A stretch of 60,000 nucleotides of DNA from Owenia fusiformis (GCA_903813345.2 CAIIXF020000011.1:20011754-20071753), one strand, 5' to 3'. Shown: positions 1 through 13,078, counted from the stretch's first letter. Program-made: numbers and translations. Notes: generated from the letters alone by a model not told the origin.

Positions 1-450
1 TCAAGGATTGTGAGTCTCACACTTCACCGTTTTTCTTCAAACTTGTTCCGTACAAAGCTTCAAAGAAATACCTTTCAGTCGATACATTGTTTTCGTGTAC
101 AAAGTACCTCGTTTTAGCGGCGTTTTGGTCCCCAGCTGTGAGATAAAGCAAATTTTCATAACTTTCAACTGTAAGTCAAGTTATCTCGCCAGTCTTTTAC
201 CCATTCTCGCCCATAATTTCAGAATGGACTCCCATTACAACCTTCCATCGCTACGTCTTGATTTTTGGGCATCAAACGCAGCAGTTTCTAAATCATCCAC
301 ACATCTCTTCAAATTTGACCAATACGCCCCGTCATCTTCCACTACGCCCCGCCGAGTCTATCACTATACACGTAGAGTTGCATTCTAAAACAATTTGTCC
401 ATCGATGTGTCCGTTTGTAGGTTGCCATTGTCGATTCTAAATACCAATCG
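1..450 (+). repeat. Left arm of the 4-kb inverted-repeat element
   Basis: This arm matches the reverse complement of 3624-4072, including the stretches around CTACGCCCCGCCGAGTCTAT and CATCGATGTGT. Divergence between the arms shows that the insertion is not recent. Confidence 0.75.
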
Positions 451-2578
451 GATTGTGTTTGATTTACCCATTCTTGTCCATTTTCAATATACCTATAATA
501 GGGTGGTCCAAAATCTCCCTAAAATTTAGATTTCCCGATATTGCAATATAAAGATTTTAATTACTGAACAATTGAAAATATTTTTAAGAAACGTTTAAAG
601 TGCCCTATCCTTGAAAAAATGTGAAAATGCGAAAGGATGGGTGATGTCAATTATATTATTTTCAGCATAACGTTAGAAACATGTATCATTTTATATGTTT
701 CACGTTTCATAATGTAATCCAATGGAATCATACAGAAGAAAGGTTGACACACAACAGTAAAAATCTTTATATTACATTATCAGACCAAGTCAGTAGATGT
801 TTATATACCAATTAGTGTTGTATGATGATGCAATCTTTATATGAATCTAGAAACGTTTTTGTGCCAATATTGCTCAATTTTGATAACATCTCCGTTATTT
901 TGAAATCAAGCGTGGCAAAGTTTCCCGATGGATTTAGCTAAAAAAAAGTGGTGCCTGTAGGGTTATTGAAAATCATACATGATGAAGAAAAAATACATAT
1001 TCCTGAAATACAACAGTTTAATTTTGAGTTATAAACCATTTATGAAAACGGCATATTTGTCAAAATTACCAAAAGTTCAAGTGAGACGCGTGGCAAAATT
1101 TCCCAGGGGTCTAGAGTGGAAATATTTGTACCAAGAGTCAATTTGTAACTAGAATCTATCAGATGGCAGAATTTTGGAAAATTTTGCAGATTTGGACAAC
1201 CCTAACCTATAACTTTGTTGAACCTGAAGAAACGTATCAACTTTTTGTTAAATAAAGATAGCAAATTCAGCTGTCTACTGTACCTAACTTGTACTTTTTG
1301 CTAGTACTCAGATTGATGGATATTCTGTCGTATTTTCCTTCTTATTTATACACAATCAGGGCCAGAAAGGGCCGTTAGGAAAGGGGACCATAATCCCCAG
1401 GGGACCATAATTTCTTTCACACCGGCTTTGTTAGTACTTTGCCTTGGATGTCATACAGTACATTTACACTGTGGCATGATGATGAACTTAGAAAATATGT
1501 ATAGTCATGACAAAATGTTCTTTGTGATATAATATTGTATAGTATCATTCTGATACGTATTACATGTTTATGTTTAGTGCATAAAATTCATAGCCAGATC
1601 AATAATTCGGAGAGAATACGCTGGACGATAGAATATTAAAAACTATAAAAACATTCTTCATAGAATTAAGCAAATAGTGTTATTATCATTTAAGTAGTAA
1701 CTGCATATGTTTAAAACCACTCTGTTTAAATACAGGTAAATAAATAAATATGATGCAATAAAAATTGAAGCTTTCTGTCGAGAGCAATAGTCATCACAAT
1801 AGAAAAAACGGAGCGAAAATATTGAAAGATGACCGAGACAATTGAAAAAAAGGACAAAGTACTGGATTTGACCTAGTTCTTGACCTTTGGCCTAGATAAA
1901 AATTTGACACCATTTCTTACCAACTAGATACTGTACCTTAATTGACCATATAATTGTCTTGAATAGATACTTTGTAGTTGTTGAGAAAACGTGACCAGTA
2001 AAAGAACAAGAATAAGAATAAACAAAAGAGGCAAAAACAAAGATGTTCCCCTTCACCAATGCAATGCAATCATTTTTCACAATGTTTAATGCATTACTTA
2101 AGGAATGACCAAACTTGCTGTTATTTTCGCCATTCCCAGGTGTGATGTCACAAAATACATGCATATAGATTCCTTGAAGCAGATTCAATACAGCACGGTC
2201 TTGCCTGCAGTATATGGAGAAATAATGAACGTTCATTATTGGATATGCTGCATTCTGATTGGTTTAGAAATTCAAATAGAGCACGGTCATGTTTGAATAT
2301 TCTTTATTTTGATATCAATGAGTTATTGAAATGAAAACTGAACTCTCTTTAAGATGAGTGTTGACAATGTTATTTCCCCGTTTAGAAAAACAATTGGTTT
2401 CAACTCATTTTGGTCATCCAAATTCAGTATCTTTTAAGTCACTATATCCACTATATTCAACTTCTAAAATAATCAACGGAACCATTCGGAATACTTTTAT
2501 CTTAGAAAGTTAATAAACATAGTTTGGCCAAATGCATAGGTGGGGGACAAAGTGAGTTTTAAAGTATTCACCTCCACA
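451..2578. other. Gene-free interior of the inverted-repeat element
   Basis: No open frame here resembles a known protein, and I see no RNA gene. The sequence is AT-rich and unique within the window. Confidence 0.6.
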
Positions 2579-2675
2579 TAGCCTTGCCCAAGTCGGTCTC
2601 TTTTACTTATTTTGATTTCTATTATTAATAATTCAAGATCAGATAAGTAAAAAGATATCGACTTAGGCAAGGCTA
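2579..2675. mobile_element. 97-bp palindromic MITE with 9-bp target duplication (copy 1)
   Basis: The ends read TAGCCTTGCCCAAGTCG and its near reverse complement, CGACTTAGGCAAGGCTA. The direct repeat ACCTCCACA lies immediately outside on both sides (2570-2578 and 2676-2684), which is best read as a 9-bp target-site duplication. The inner part also pairs (TTTTACTTAT with ATAAGTAAAA). A second member lies at 29279-29422. No coding capacity. Confidence 0.75.
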
Positions 2676-2684
2676 ACCTCCACA

Positions 2685-3285
2685 GGGTAATGAGAGTCTC
2701 TTGATGTGGAGTTGTAGTGTGGTGGTCTCATTAATGGAGACCTTGGCCCCTTCCCTCTGGAGGTCCTTTATTTTCTGTACCGTTATCCCAAAATGGTGGG
2801 ACCTATACTTAAATCCCCCGACTTCCTCCCTGAGATATCGTTTATGCACTTTAAGGTCCTGTGTGAGGTACCGTCTCATTTCATGTTCTATATAACACGT
2901 TCGATTTGATTATCCCCGGTGTTGCAGTAGTAGCACTTAAACATATGCGGTATCATAAGATGCCGTTCAAAAAAAGAAATAACACATATACATTTCTTTG
3001 ATTGATTATCAATAGCTAAACATAACCGTTTCGGTTACAAGTGTGTTCAAATGCGTGACCGTTGTCGTATTATCATCAATTCGTTTGTGTAACCAAAGCG
3101 AGGGATTAAATGGGCGTTCCTGTCATCCAACAAACTATTTCGATTAAAATCACTTGGTTGTCCAGAAAGATATTTTGCTTATCCATATTTCGGCCGAAAA
3201 GATCTGGATGATTCGTGCTGTATCTCGAGATATCAAGGAAAACGAAAATTCTTACCGATTTCTTCAGCCGGAACAGCAGCCATCT
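2685..3285. other. Gene-free sequence
   Basis: Small overlapping open frames on both strands (2673-2895) have no recognisable domain. I see no RNA gene or clear repeat. Confidence 0.55.
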
Positions 3286-3340
3286 TGTTACCAAAACGAT
3301 TCGTTTTGGTAACCAGCGTAATCGAGCGGATCACCAGTGA
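3286..3340. repeat. Solo end of the CACTGGTGATCC MITE family
   Basis: This end has a hairpin, GTTACCAAAACG facing CGTTTTGGTAAC, followed by CAGCGTAATCGAGCGGATCA and CCAGTGA. That is the right terminus of the family seen complete at 39038-39386 and 47321-47458. The matching left end was not found nearby, so this is a fragment. Confidence 0.65.
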
Positions 3341-3623
3341 GTATAGCGTTTTTTCTTTTACATGTTACTTTTTGTACATCATTGATTGATCCGCTCTAAT
3401 CTGCCCTCGGCCGATAATTTATAAATTATTTATGTTGAACATTAGCAAAACAGGATTACAGATTATATTGTGTTTCAAACCAGACACTTGGTTTCCTCAC
3501 AAAATCAAATACAGGACAATAACATATAATTAAAGTTAAAAAGCAACATCTTCACAAACATTTAAATTATCAATTTCATGCAATCAGTTATAGTTATACT
3601 CCGTATGTATGCTAAACTTAAGA

Positions 3624-4072
3624 CTGGTGTTAAGAATCGACCAAGGCAAACCTATGTAAAATTACACATCGATGAACAAAATGTTTTAGAATACAACTCC
3701 ACGTTTGTAGTCATAGACTCGGCGGGGCGTAGTGGAAGGTGACGGGACGTATTAGTCAAATTTTAAGAGATGTGTGGATGATTTAGAAACTGCTGCGTTT
3801 GATGCCCAAAAATCAAAACGTAGCGATGGAAGGTTGTAATGGGAGTCCATTCTGAAATTATGAGCGAGAATGGGTAAAAGACTGGCGAGATAACTTGACT
3901 TACAGTTGAAAGTTATGAAAATTTGCTTTATCTCGCAGCTGGGGACCAAAACGCCGCTAAAACGAGGTACTTTGTACACGAAAACAATGTATCGACTGAA
4001 AGGTATTTCTGTGAAGCTTTGTACGGAACAAGTTTGAAGAAAAATGGTGAAGTGTGAGACTCACAATCCTTG
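3624..4072 (-). repeat. Right arm of the 4-kb inverted-repeat element
   Basis: This arm is the reverse-complement partner of bases 1-450. Its outer end reads CACAATCCTTGA at 4061-4072, and the following sequence cannot be compared with the left flank, which lies outside the window. Confidence 0.75.
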
Positions 4073-6189
4073 ATTTTCAAACACTGGGTTAGGTTTTAAA
4101 TTCAAATTAACGGTTTTTTCGGGACGGAGTGGTTTCGATACGTCCCGAAGAGATCCTACCGCGTGTATATAGGCACAGATAATCATCGGAGATGAATCAC
4201 ACATTTTCTCACCGTGATGTTACGGAGGATCGAGATTTAATTGTAGTTTAACTAGACTCTGCACGCAGGGTAGGTTAATGACAGTTTTACGAATAATATG
4301 TTCAAACCTTGGCCATGAAGTATCGTCAACCTTTAAATACCACAATACATCATCATTATAAAAGGCAGACAAACTTTTGGTAATGAAATAGTTCAATATT
4401 TGACGGTCAATTATGGACATGAAATATCCTGAAATACAATCGACCATGAAATATCATGCATTGTGAAATTTTGACTGCGATGTGTTAAACTCTATAATAT
4501 ATTTTCCCTTTCCAGTCACATTCTTTACTTAAAGTGTGCGCCCGACCTGGCTACGTATATAACAGAGTTTATACTGGCGGATTAGACTAGTTCATTTTTT
4601 ATATGTGTGTGAAAGCTTTATCTTATTTGCGTTTTTTTCGTTTAGTACGGTTTTGTTATAATTGCCGTTGACTGCGCACACACAAAACATTTACGTCGAG
4701 TGAACAGTGTTATTAAAAACAACAAGCTTTAGAATACAAAGCCCAGTAGTGTGATAATAAGCTGTACACTACCACTGCTGCATGTACATATTAGGGCCCA
4801 TAAAGAGTGGATAGGGAGGTTGTGTTTGTCACTTTTAAATTTTACATTTCAAAATTGCCATTTTACATGTCATAATTTCTTGGTTTCATTCGTTTAGCCG
4901 ATCAAAACATTGTAAAAACAATAAATCGTCTGTTACGTATAATCAATTTTGTTTAGTTGTCATAATGAAGTTACGTTCATCTGAATCCATGTTTCAAAAC
5001 AAAAATCATATTTTCTTCACTTCAAAATACTTCAGTGAGATGAATGCTCGGAATTGTCGTTTGCAATAACTTATTGTCGTATTCGTTCGTTCTACTCGAT
5101 AGAAGCATTTAGTCGTACATTTGATGCCAGGTCACCTTCTCGCGTACCTCTTGGGGAGCCCCACATTTGTGTCTGTACTCATGGAAGTAAATTCCCCGGT
5201 GTAGCCGAGAGCCACAAACTTTCAACAGGTTCGAAATGGCCAATTTCTCTCATATATACTCATATTTTATTAATCATCACCTACAAAGTATTGCTAATAA
5301 CTATATGTAATTTCAATAAGGAAACTTATCTGGCTACATGTAAATTCAATATCAACACTAGATGTTCGCTCAACACGTCCTGGCTTACCTTGTGATGACA
5401 AACCCTGGGTTTTCGCTATTTATAGTTTATCAACACCTGGACGCATGCGCATTTTATAGTTTATCAGGCACTTTAACATTATAAATTACCCTTTAGTACA
5501 TAGAAAGTTTACACTGAGCTGGAATATCGAGCCGAGGGCCTTTGCCCGAGGCTATCAGTTCAAATGATCTATCTAACTTAACCCACACACAGACTTTTCT
5601 GAAAGGCAAATGGTCCTTTGATCCAATTTAAGAGTATTTGACTTTTGTACAGGGTGCCAAAAAAGTGCCATCCACATCTACCCTCACATTTCGAAAGAGG
5701 ATTGAATTTTTAAAGTTGATAAATAATTATTCAACCCACATTCTAGATGTGATTCTACATGTAGGTTGACTGAAGAATATTTAATGACGTAAATCAGGAT
5801 TATTTGTACTTGAATCTAGTCTATTCTTCTATATGTCTACACTCATACAACCTTACTTTTGTGGTACTTTATAAGTTTACTTTTGGTAGCATCGTCTTTT
5901 CCATTCTCAATTTCACTAGATTTTGCCCTATCAATTCGTATGGGTGATTACACCGGGTTCCTGTTATTCGGTGAATAAGCAGACAAAATCCTGTCTGACA
6001 TTGTTGTTGCAAGTGAATATACAAGATATCATGAGAATTTGTCATTGGATTTAGATCCTGGAATGAAACTCTGATCAATAAATAGCAATAAATAATCTGT
6101 ATCATCTTTGTTCCTCATCGGAAATAATTATTTACATTGAATAATAATATGGCAGAGGTAAAATATTGTGCATTTGCTAAATCCTTTAA
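4073..6189. other. Gene-free stretch with a small dispersed repeat
   Basis: No protein gene is recognisable. Position 4243-4272 carries the short motif TAGACTCTGCACGCAGGGTA, shared with 40771-40788 (diverged) and 56364-56383. A GC-rich hairpin, GCCGAGGGC facing GCCCGAGGC, lies near 5530-5553. The 113-codon frame at 5054-5395 has no recognisable similarity and no splice or promoter support. Confidence 0.5.
4529..4563 (+). promoter_or_regulatory. TTAAAGTGTGCGCC block plus TATATAAC, candidate core promoter
   Basis: TTAAAGTGTGCGCC at 4529-4542 is followed by a TATA-like TATATAAC at 4556-4563. The same 14-bp block lies upstream of a TATA box at 44618-44677. No gene can be attached to either, so this is a motif-level call only and could be a fragment of a dispersed repeat. 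Confidence 0.2.
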
Positions 6190-6262
6190 TAATAATTCAC
6201 ACATGGGCAAGGTGTGTCCAATTCTAGCCAACCAAAACAAGCTTTTTCACATTACTTTTCAT
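6190..6262 (+). repeat. Dispersed short repeat, family GTGTCCAATTC..AGCCAA (copy 1)
   Basis: This copy reads CACACATGGGCAAGGTGTGT, then CCAATTCTAGCCAACCAAAA. Related copies are at 38246-38330 and 39895-39975 (plus) and at about 55553-55600 (minus). The family could be a SINE or MITE fragment; neither a tRNA-like head nor inverted ends can be made out. Confidence 0.5.
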
Positions 6263-9200
6263 ATGGCCTTTCCAGGCGTCCTTAAAGATAAAATGTGTTA
6301 AAGGACGTTAAATTTTCTACAGTCATGAATTGTCAGATCCTCAACTGTAGACACTTTCGAATCATTAAAAGATTCTGGAAGTTGGTTCAAGTGTATAACA
6401 GTACCTCTGATGGACATTGAAAGCATAAAACAAGCAAATTAATATAGCAAATCTGCTTGATAACTATTTTATATGGTAATCCAGAATGCATTATTGTCAC
6501 TACAGGAAGAAGGCCTTAACTGGTGATCAAAAGAGTTTCATATTTACATTGTGTACGGTTTATTCCTTTAAACTGATTTTTCAGATGTTCGTTCATCTGA
6601 AAGAAATAACTTACAAGGCAATTTAAGCAAAGCATTAGCGGATAAATGTTGTTAGAGTAAAGACATTTGGATTAGGATAAAGTATACCCAATCAACGGGC
6701 TGTCATTCAACCGTATTACTCTTCCATTATTTTAACGATATAATGATTTACCTTTTCTCATAGACCCGACTGGAAGTGAACGACCAGGATCACTCACTGG
6801 TGAAGTGTAAAATCAGCAGACAAGAAAAATGCGGTTAAACTCAAATAAAAGTAGCACCTTTTTATAAGAGGTATTTGTATGCGACTTAAAAAATACACAA
6901 TTCCAATCAACATTTGTAAGACAATAAATTGTGCATAAATAAGTCCTCAATTAATTAATTCTTTATCTTGAATGGAGGATTAAATCCCTGCTTCATTACA
7001 ATAAATTTTGTTTTATCATCTTATGTAATCAGAAAATTACTTGATATAATGTAAAAACATCAATTCTTATCTATTAATTTGAAATTTATGATATAATTTG
7101 CAACGAGTTACTAGGGGAATTCACGAACATCGAATCAGCAGTAAAGAAGTAAGTACCATGAAGTCATACCAAGTTTCATTACTCCATAATTCTTGTCATT
7201 GAATAGTGTTGTGTCAGCCCGCAACTCTCATTTATAATTCATAACTAATTGATGTTATTAAAGTATTTATATATATTTAATTCATTAACATCATTAAATT
7301 TCAATCCTACACTTTTATCGTGTAATTAAACATAATTAGTATTGTTACAGTTATCGAATCATTGTTTTGAGGCAGTTAAACGTTATTGTATTTCATTGGT
7401 GTAAATCTCCTAATACTGATGTCTGCTGTTTCATCAATGTGTTGATGGATGCATTACTTTTGTCTTGATTCCGCGCACCTTTTTCTAATTCCCGCTTATC
7501 TTGACGTTTCATTTTAGTATAGAAATATGTTCTAACACCTGATCTTATTGGACTGTAATTGTCTGATTTGTAAGCTGGCAATGTATCAGTCTATGCCACG
7601 ACGTTATCTTTAGGGATAGAGGACTATCCAATATTAGAATTATTATTTTTGGGACATCAAAACATTTGCCTTTTACCATTCTTGCAAGATGTGTAATTTT
7701 CTTTGCTTTACAAGGATATGTGCGTGCCGAAATGCATCGTTATATCCAGGGCATTGAAGTATTCTGACCAGTACTATTGTTTTTTCCGTGCCTAGATGTC
7801 ACCATGCCATACTAATACCTGACTACTACTTTGTTCAATTTACTATTTATTAGAATTAATGCAATATTCACGATAAAGCCTAATAATTTAGCTAAATACA
7901 AAACAAGACCAATATAAGTCAATTAAGTACTAATTGTCCGCACATGCAAATCATGTTATCTATAAAAATTATGTAGATTCTTGCTCTGTATGCCTCTTTG
8001 TGTAGAATGAATAAAGGACCAGTAAATTCAAGATATTTCTATTACACTAAAGTTATGCAAATAATACATGTGATTGTCAGTAAGTTAGGTTCTCACTCAA
8101 TCGCATTAAAATAAAGGGAGATATACTGGTCTCAAAATATAAACTGCATGTAACATCAGACAAATTAAAATATTTTTTGTTTTAGTTATGGAGGTGTGGG
8201 GCTTTGAATTTGGCCTATGTGCGTATAACCACTTTGTTGTAAACTGTAATACTAAACAGATTTAGTTTTTTGATCATAACTCATTTGATCGAAACTGTTT
8301 TCAAATAATTTTCCCCGTCAAAATTGTCCCCTGCTTATGAAAGCACTAATTGCTTTTTTGGTAATTTTAATCATATGTCTAATTGAAAAAGAGTGAATGT
8401 GAAAGGGAAGTGACGATGATTGATGTTGTATCTTCCTTTTCAATAAATTGCGTATTGATTTTCCGTTTATATTGTCCAGATATAGCATGGATTACGTACT
8501 AGATGTAAAAAGCTGTCTATCATCAATAGATTACCCCATTTAAAACCAATCCATCCGTTCAGACCCTCGGGTGATGGACCGAACAAGATAACAGCATTTA
8601 TATGAGCCATGAGAATAACATCATACGTTGCCTTAAATTAACATCCACTTCAGTAAAAAAAAGATGGACCAGAATTTTTTTAATCATCAACCAGAATTAC
8701 GATGATACGTTGTTAACTAGAAAAAATTGTACTTCATCACGGTGAGGAATAAAAACGATGGCTCGGTCGCGGACTGCGACATTATTCAAAACAAGTTTAC
8801 AACGCATTATTGCAGTACAATATTTTGCCACCTAAGTAACATCACAGCATATCATCGTTGCATCACAATCTTTAAATGTTTTAACGTTTATTTAATATGC
8901 ATAAAGTCATTGATTGAATAGATGGAATATTATTCAGTTGATCTATTCAATGGAGTTGATAAGATAAAGTATTTTACAGTATTTAGTGTTGTATTTGATT
9001 ATCTAAAAATCTAAACATTTGTTTCCGAAATGGCGGGAAATTCAAATATTTAAAAACCATAAGATTAACAAGACCTCGCCTTTTTATTTTTTATGGAGCC
9101 ACTCAGTAAAATTACGATTTCTGTGCACCATGATGTCTTATCAAGATTATTCGAATACCTATGTGTTTCTGATCCGGTATTGACAACTTCTACCGAAAGT

Positions 9201-10305
9201 TTGAACGTTATATTGACGAAATTCATGACTGAATTCGGGAAAGCAATTAACACCTTCGTTTTGGTCTCATGCAAAAACTTAATCTGCTTTCTCTTATTAC
9301 AACACTTATTTATTTTCCAATATAAAGATACTTTTCATGGGTTAATCTGTAAAAGGTATTTTGTCACTGATATAATGAGCACAAATAAAATCGTTTACTT
9401 GGAATACGTAAAAAAGCAATTCATTAACTGTTTGTAACTTCAATTTATTTTCCGACAAGCAGTATGTCATTTTCGCCATAATGTCTGTTAATGATACAGA
9501 AGTAGAAGTCATGTCAATTAAAGATCTTCCTATTTTGTCTATACGGACCATTCCAATTTGACGGAATTTTTAATGTCAGGAAGTATGTAATTTATTGTGA
9601 CCATCACTTAAATTTATTATCGAAATTAAAGTCAGAGGATAAGAGAATTGTAACTCAACAGAATGTGACATCGGGAAATTAATAGCAATTTAATGGAGAA
9701 AGCAAACAGTTAAATAACAAGGCGTTTTGTATTAAAAATACTTTTGCTTTATAATTTAATAATTTATAATTACTGAGTGTGTTTACTGTACATCCACGAC
9801 GTTTCTATAAACGTGTGCAGCAAATTTAAAATCGTAGTTTTAGATATTTAAGTAGAAATGTGGTTATCAAAGCCCGTTATAATGATAAATAATGATTAGA
9901 ACAATGATCCTAAGACAACCTTTCATCATATAATTGCAATTGCAACTTCAATGCATCGTTGTTACAACGTCTCTCATTAAGGACTCCTGATTTTGAGTCA
10001 CCTTTTCGCTGATCAGATTATTAATTAAGGTCAAAAGTTCTACCTCAGTTGATACCTAATGCCTCAGTCACATTTGATCTACGGCTTGATCTACGGCAAC
10101 AATACGGTGGTCGTAGCTTCCCAAAATCGAGAGAAATATACAGCATAAAATAGGGATTAACAATACGATGTAGATTTTCTAAATCGATTTTGTGAAGCTA
10201 CGGCTTCCGTACGGCCGCCGTAGAGCAAATACAATTAATGTCTCAGGCAGCACCAATCATGTAGAATTCCTTAAAGTATCCACTGTGTTTTAACAGTAAG
10301 CAGAG
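6263..10305. other. 4 kb of gene-free AT-rich sequence
   Basis: Only short frames occur. The overlapping frames at 9065-9437 on opposite strands lack any recognisable domain. I see no RNA gene, array or clear transposon boundary. Confidence 0.55.
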
Positions 10306-10717
10306 TCACTGGTGATCCACTCGATTTCACTGGTTACCGAAACGGTTCGTTTCGGTAACAAAATGTCGGGATATCGAAGGTACGATTTTTCTTTTTTTCT
10401 CATTTCACACGTTGTAGGCGCAGAATTCCCACGACATTTTTATCACAAACGTGTATCAGTATCATATGATTAAGAAAATATATATATTTGCGAACAAATA
10501 GTTCAGAAGACAACAGAATCGTCGATTTAATTCCTCACTTAAAAGTTACATAAACGGTATTTCGGAAAACAGTTAATATCTGCACTTTTAACCCATACCG
10601 TTTATGAGCTATTTTTTCGCAAACATGTACATTTTCGAAAACATATGATACTGATACACATTTGTGAGAAAGAATGTCTTGTAAATTCTGCCTAAAACGC
10701 GTGAAATAAACGCGTGC
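10306..10717. mobile_element. MITE of the CACTGGTGATCC family, right end lost (copy 2)
   Basis: The left end reads TCACTGGTGATCCACTCGAT, followed by a hairpin, GGTTACCGAAACGG facing GTTCGTTTCGGTAAC. The body aligns with the intact copy at 39038-39386 through shared blocks such as ATTTGCGAACAAATAGTTCA and CGTCGATTTAATTCCTCACT. Where the right terminus should be, the sequence passes into a 19-bp minisatellite at about 10718, so the element has lost its right end or the tandem array grew there. Confidence 0.65.
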
Positions 10718-11252
10718 AAGACTATAGGATGGTGCAATGCAATATGATTGATGCAAGGAAGTGGGATTGATGCAAGACTGTAAGATTAATGCAAGGAAAT
10801 GGGATTGATGCATCCTCTTATATGATGGTCGCAAGGCAGTGCAATATAATTAGTACAAGACCATCGGAATGATGCAAGACTATATAGAGTTGATGCAAGA
10901 CTATAGGATTGATATAAGACTTTAGGATTGATGCAAGGCAGGAGATTGATGCAAGAGTATAGGATTGATGCAATACTATAGGGTTGATACAAGACTAAAG
11001 TATTGATGCAAGACTATAGAACTGAGGCAAGGCTATATGATTGATACAAGGCAGGATATTGATGCAAGACTACAGGATTGATGCAAGGCTATAGCATCAT
11101 CAATCCTAACTAAATTATTAAAGGATAATTTAGGATTCTATACAATTTAGGATTGATGGAGCCCTTAGGACTGATGCAAGACTATTTAATTGATGCAAGG
11201 CTATTTGGTTGGTGCAAGGGAATTGGATTGATTCAAGACTATAGAAGCGGTT
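10718..11252 (+). repeat. Degenerate ~19-bp minisatellite, unit GATTGATGCAAGACTATAG
   Basis: At least twenty diverged copies of GATTGATGCAAGRCTATAG run head to tail, broken once near 11095-11150 by sequence rich in TTTAGGATT. Copies vary by substitution and by loss of a few bases, as expected of an old array. It abuts the truncated MITE on its left. Confidence 0.8.
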
Positions 11253-12171
11253 ACTTAACCAGACTATACTCTTTCTATACGATCCTTAATTTTGCAAAAT
11301 GTCATTATTTTTCCACCTCACGTCTGAACGATAATGTATTCTACCTGATGAATGAATGAATCTCTAAATGAAATTGTCCCCGTCATTTCCCCATCGGAAA
11401 ATTGACTTTATCATGCTGTACTTTAACGCAGTTGAAGATCCACTCATTGCGTTGAGAAACTAAATGTACGTGGTGTTTTCAAAATGTATACATGCAACAG
11501 CATATCAAAGAACAATGTCATATAAACTTATCAAATTATTTTATAGATTTTGGGTTATTTGTGAAATAAAAATCCGAAGATTGCATGAAAGCAACTTCGA
11601 ATATTTGCAAAGTACAGTATATGTAACACCCTTAAATATTACTGAGGTGCAGTAGCTAGGCAATAGCTGTCCTCTATTTATCCATAGAAAAGACTACAAT
11701 GACCTTGGAAATATACTACCTGTATACATCTCCAGATTTTAATCAATCATCGTTATCACTTGATGATTTCAATACGGAAGTCCCGAGTTAATAATTTTAG
11801 AAAAGCTTAATTCACAATGCTGCTATTGATACTTTGTGAGGTATACTTCCGTAACTGTAATGTCGTGTTATCTAGATTGATATTATACAAATATTGAACC
11901 CTATAGCAGTGAATACAACATACATATACCTGTCCATTTTTCACAAGTGCTATTCCACGAAGCCCAATGGCTAGTGGAATATCATCTTGTGAAAGTGCCA
12001 CGGGTATTCACCGAAAATAGAAGTGATTATTTGTTTTATGATTCAATGTTATATTCCTCACTCACTTCATGGAATAACAAAATATTGATGTCTATAATTG
12101 ATAATAACAACCGGGATATATATAAAATTAAAATTATACTGGACGGCACTAATGTTGTATTTTCGTTAAAA
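11253..12171. other. Gene-free sequence
   Basis: No recognisable gene, RNA or repeat unit was seen between the minisatellite and the foldback element. Confidence 0.5.
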
Positions 12172-13078
12172 TGATGTCGCTCCCTCCATAAGTTTGGCAA
12201 CCGGTCTTCATTTGACAGCGTGTAGAGCCTGTTAATAATCGTATCTTTATCATTTGCTCCTTTAAAATAAAATAGTCTGGAAAAGAGTGGTATATCGATA
12301 TGGAGAACTGGATTCAACAGCGTTTTTTTCTTAAACCATTGAAAACATTCTGTAAAAAACACAATATTTAATGCGAAATTATGTAGAAATAGTTAATATA
12401 ACTGTTTTTGTTATCATTTTTTGTTTGTCTAGTGCAATTGTTTTTGCTCCTTTCTACCAATTCTTGAGAATGAAATAAAATATCTTTCCGAACCTTGTTG
12501 GAACAAAATAGCATATACAGCATGTTTTTAGAAGAATTCTCAATATTATAGTTATACAAAGGAATTTTTGGTTGATTTTAAAAAAGTATTCAAAAAATTA
12601 AAACAAAATCCCCCCAAAATAGATAAAAATCAAGATAAACCTTTTATTTCATTAACAAGATACTTTTTTAAAATCAACCAAAATTTCCTTTACACAATTA
12701 CAATATTGAGAGACCTAAACACGTTGTTATTTATGTCGTTTTGTTCCAATAAGGTTTCATTTCACTCTGGAAACATGAAACCAAGAACAAAACAAGTGTT
12801 TGATGTGTTTTCTAAAACAATATAGGTGAAAGTATATATATATTTTTCAAATTATATTGTTACCATTCGAAAGATGACAATTAAATTGACGATGTAAAAT
12901 TTTTAGCTTTTTATGACTGGTTTAAGAGAAACGTGTGTTCAAAAAGTTCTCCATATCGATACCACTCCTTTTGGACAAATGTGATGAATTTTAAAAAATC
13001 GCCAAACATATACAGACTCTGTGATGTGATTTAAAGAGGGACTTCGTGTTGCCCAACTTATGGATGGGGTGAACGACT
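12172..13078. mobile_element. Palindromic foldback element (copy A, uninterrupted)
   Basis: Almost the whole ~900 bp pairs with itself. The outer ends CCTCCATAAGTTTGGCAAC and GTTGCCCAACTTATGGATGG are inverted. Further in, AGAGTGGTATATCGATATGG pairs with CCATATCGATACCACTCCTT, and AACCTTGTTGGAACAAAA pairs with TTTTGTTCCAATAAGGTT. The centre lies near 12600. No coding capacity. A second, more diverged copy at ~15664-25730 was split by the Polinton. This copy keeps the corresponding target site unoccupied at about 12744-12756. Confidence 0.8.

Larger units (their letters stand above)
1..4072. mobile_element. Large inverted-repeat (foldback-like) DNA element, left edge at window start
   Basis: The first ~450 bases reappear as a reverse complement at ~3624-4072. 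Both arms begin TCAAGGATTGTGAGTCTCAC at the outside and stay alignable, with scattered mismatches and small indels, to the inner ends. The ~3.2 kb between them has no transposase or other recognisable coding sequence. This layout fits a nonautonomous DNA transposon with long terminal inverted repeats, or a foldback element. The left arm touches base 1, so its true end and any target duplication cannot be seen. An open stretch that recurs in both arms (95-388 plus, 3752-3979 minus) is a by-product of the repeat, not a gene. The interior also carries a 97-bp MITE (2579-2675) and one end of another MITE family (3286-3340). Confidence 0.7.

Noticed and set aside
95-388. 97-codon open frame that recurs inverted at 3752-3979
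   Set aside because: It lies in the arms of the inverted-repeat element. The two versions differ by substitutions and length, and there is no recognisable domain.
9027-9041. E2F-like ATGGCGGGAAA outside the Polinton
   Set aside because: A single imperfect match in anonymous sequence; useful only as a reminder of the background rate.
9093-9437. 114-codon plus frame with antisense frames opposite
   Set aside because: No recognisable similarity, and overlapping frames on both strands suggest chance openness.
10718-11252. Possible CRISPR-like array or clustered tRNAs
   Set aside because: The short degenerate units are contiguous, with no unique spacers and no cloverleaf.
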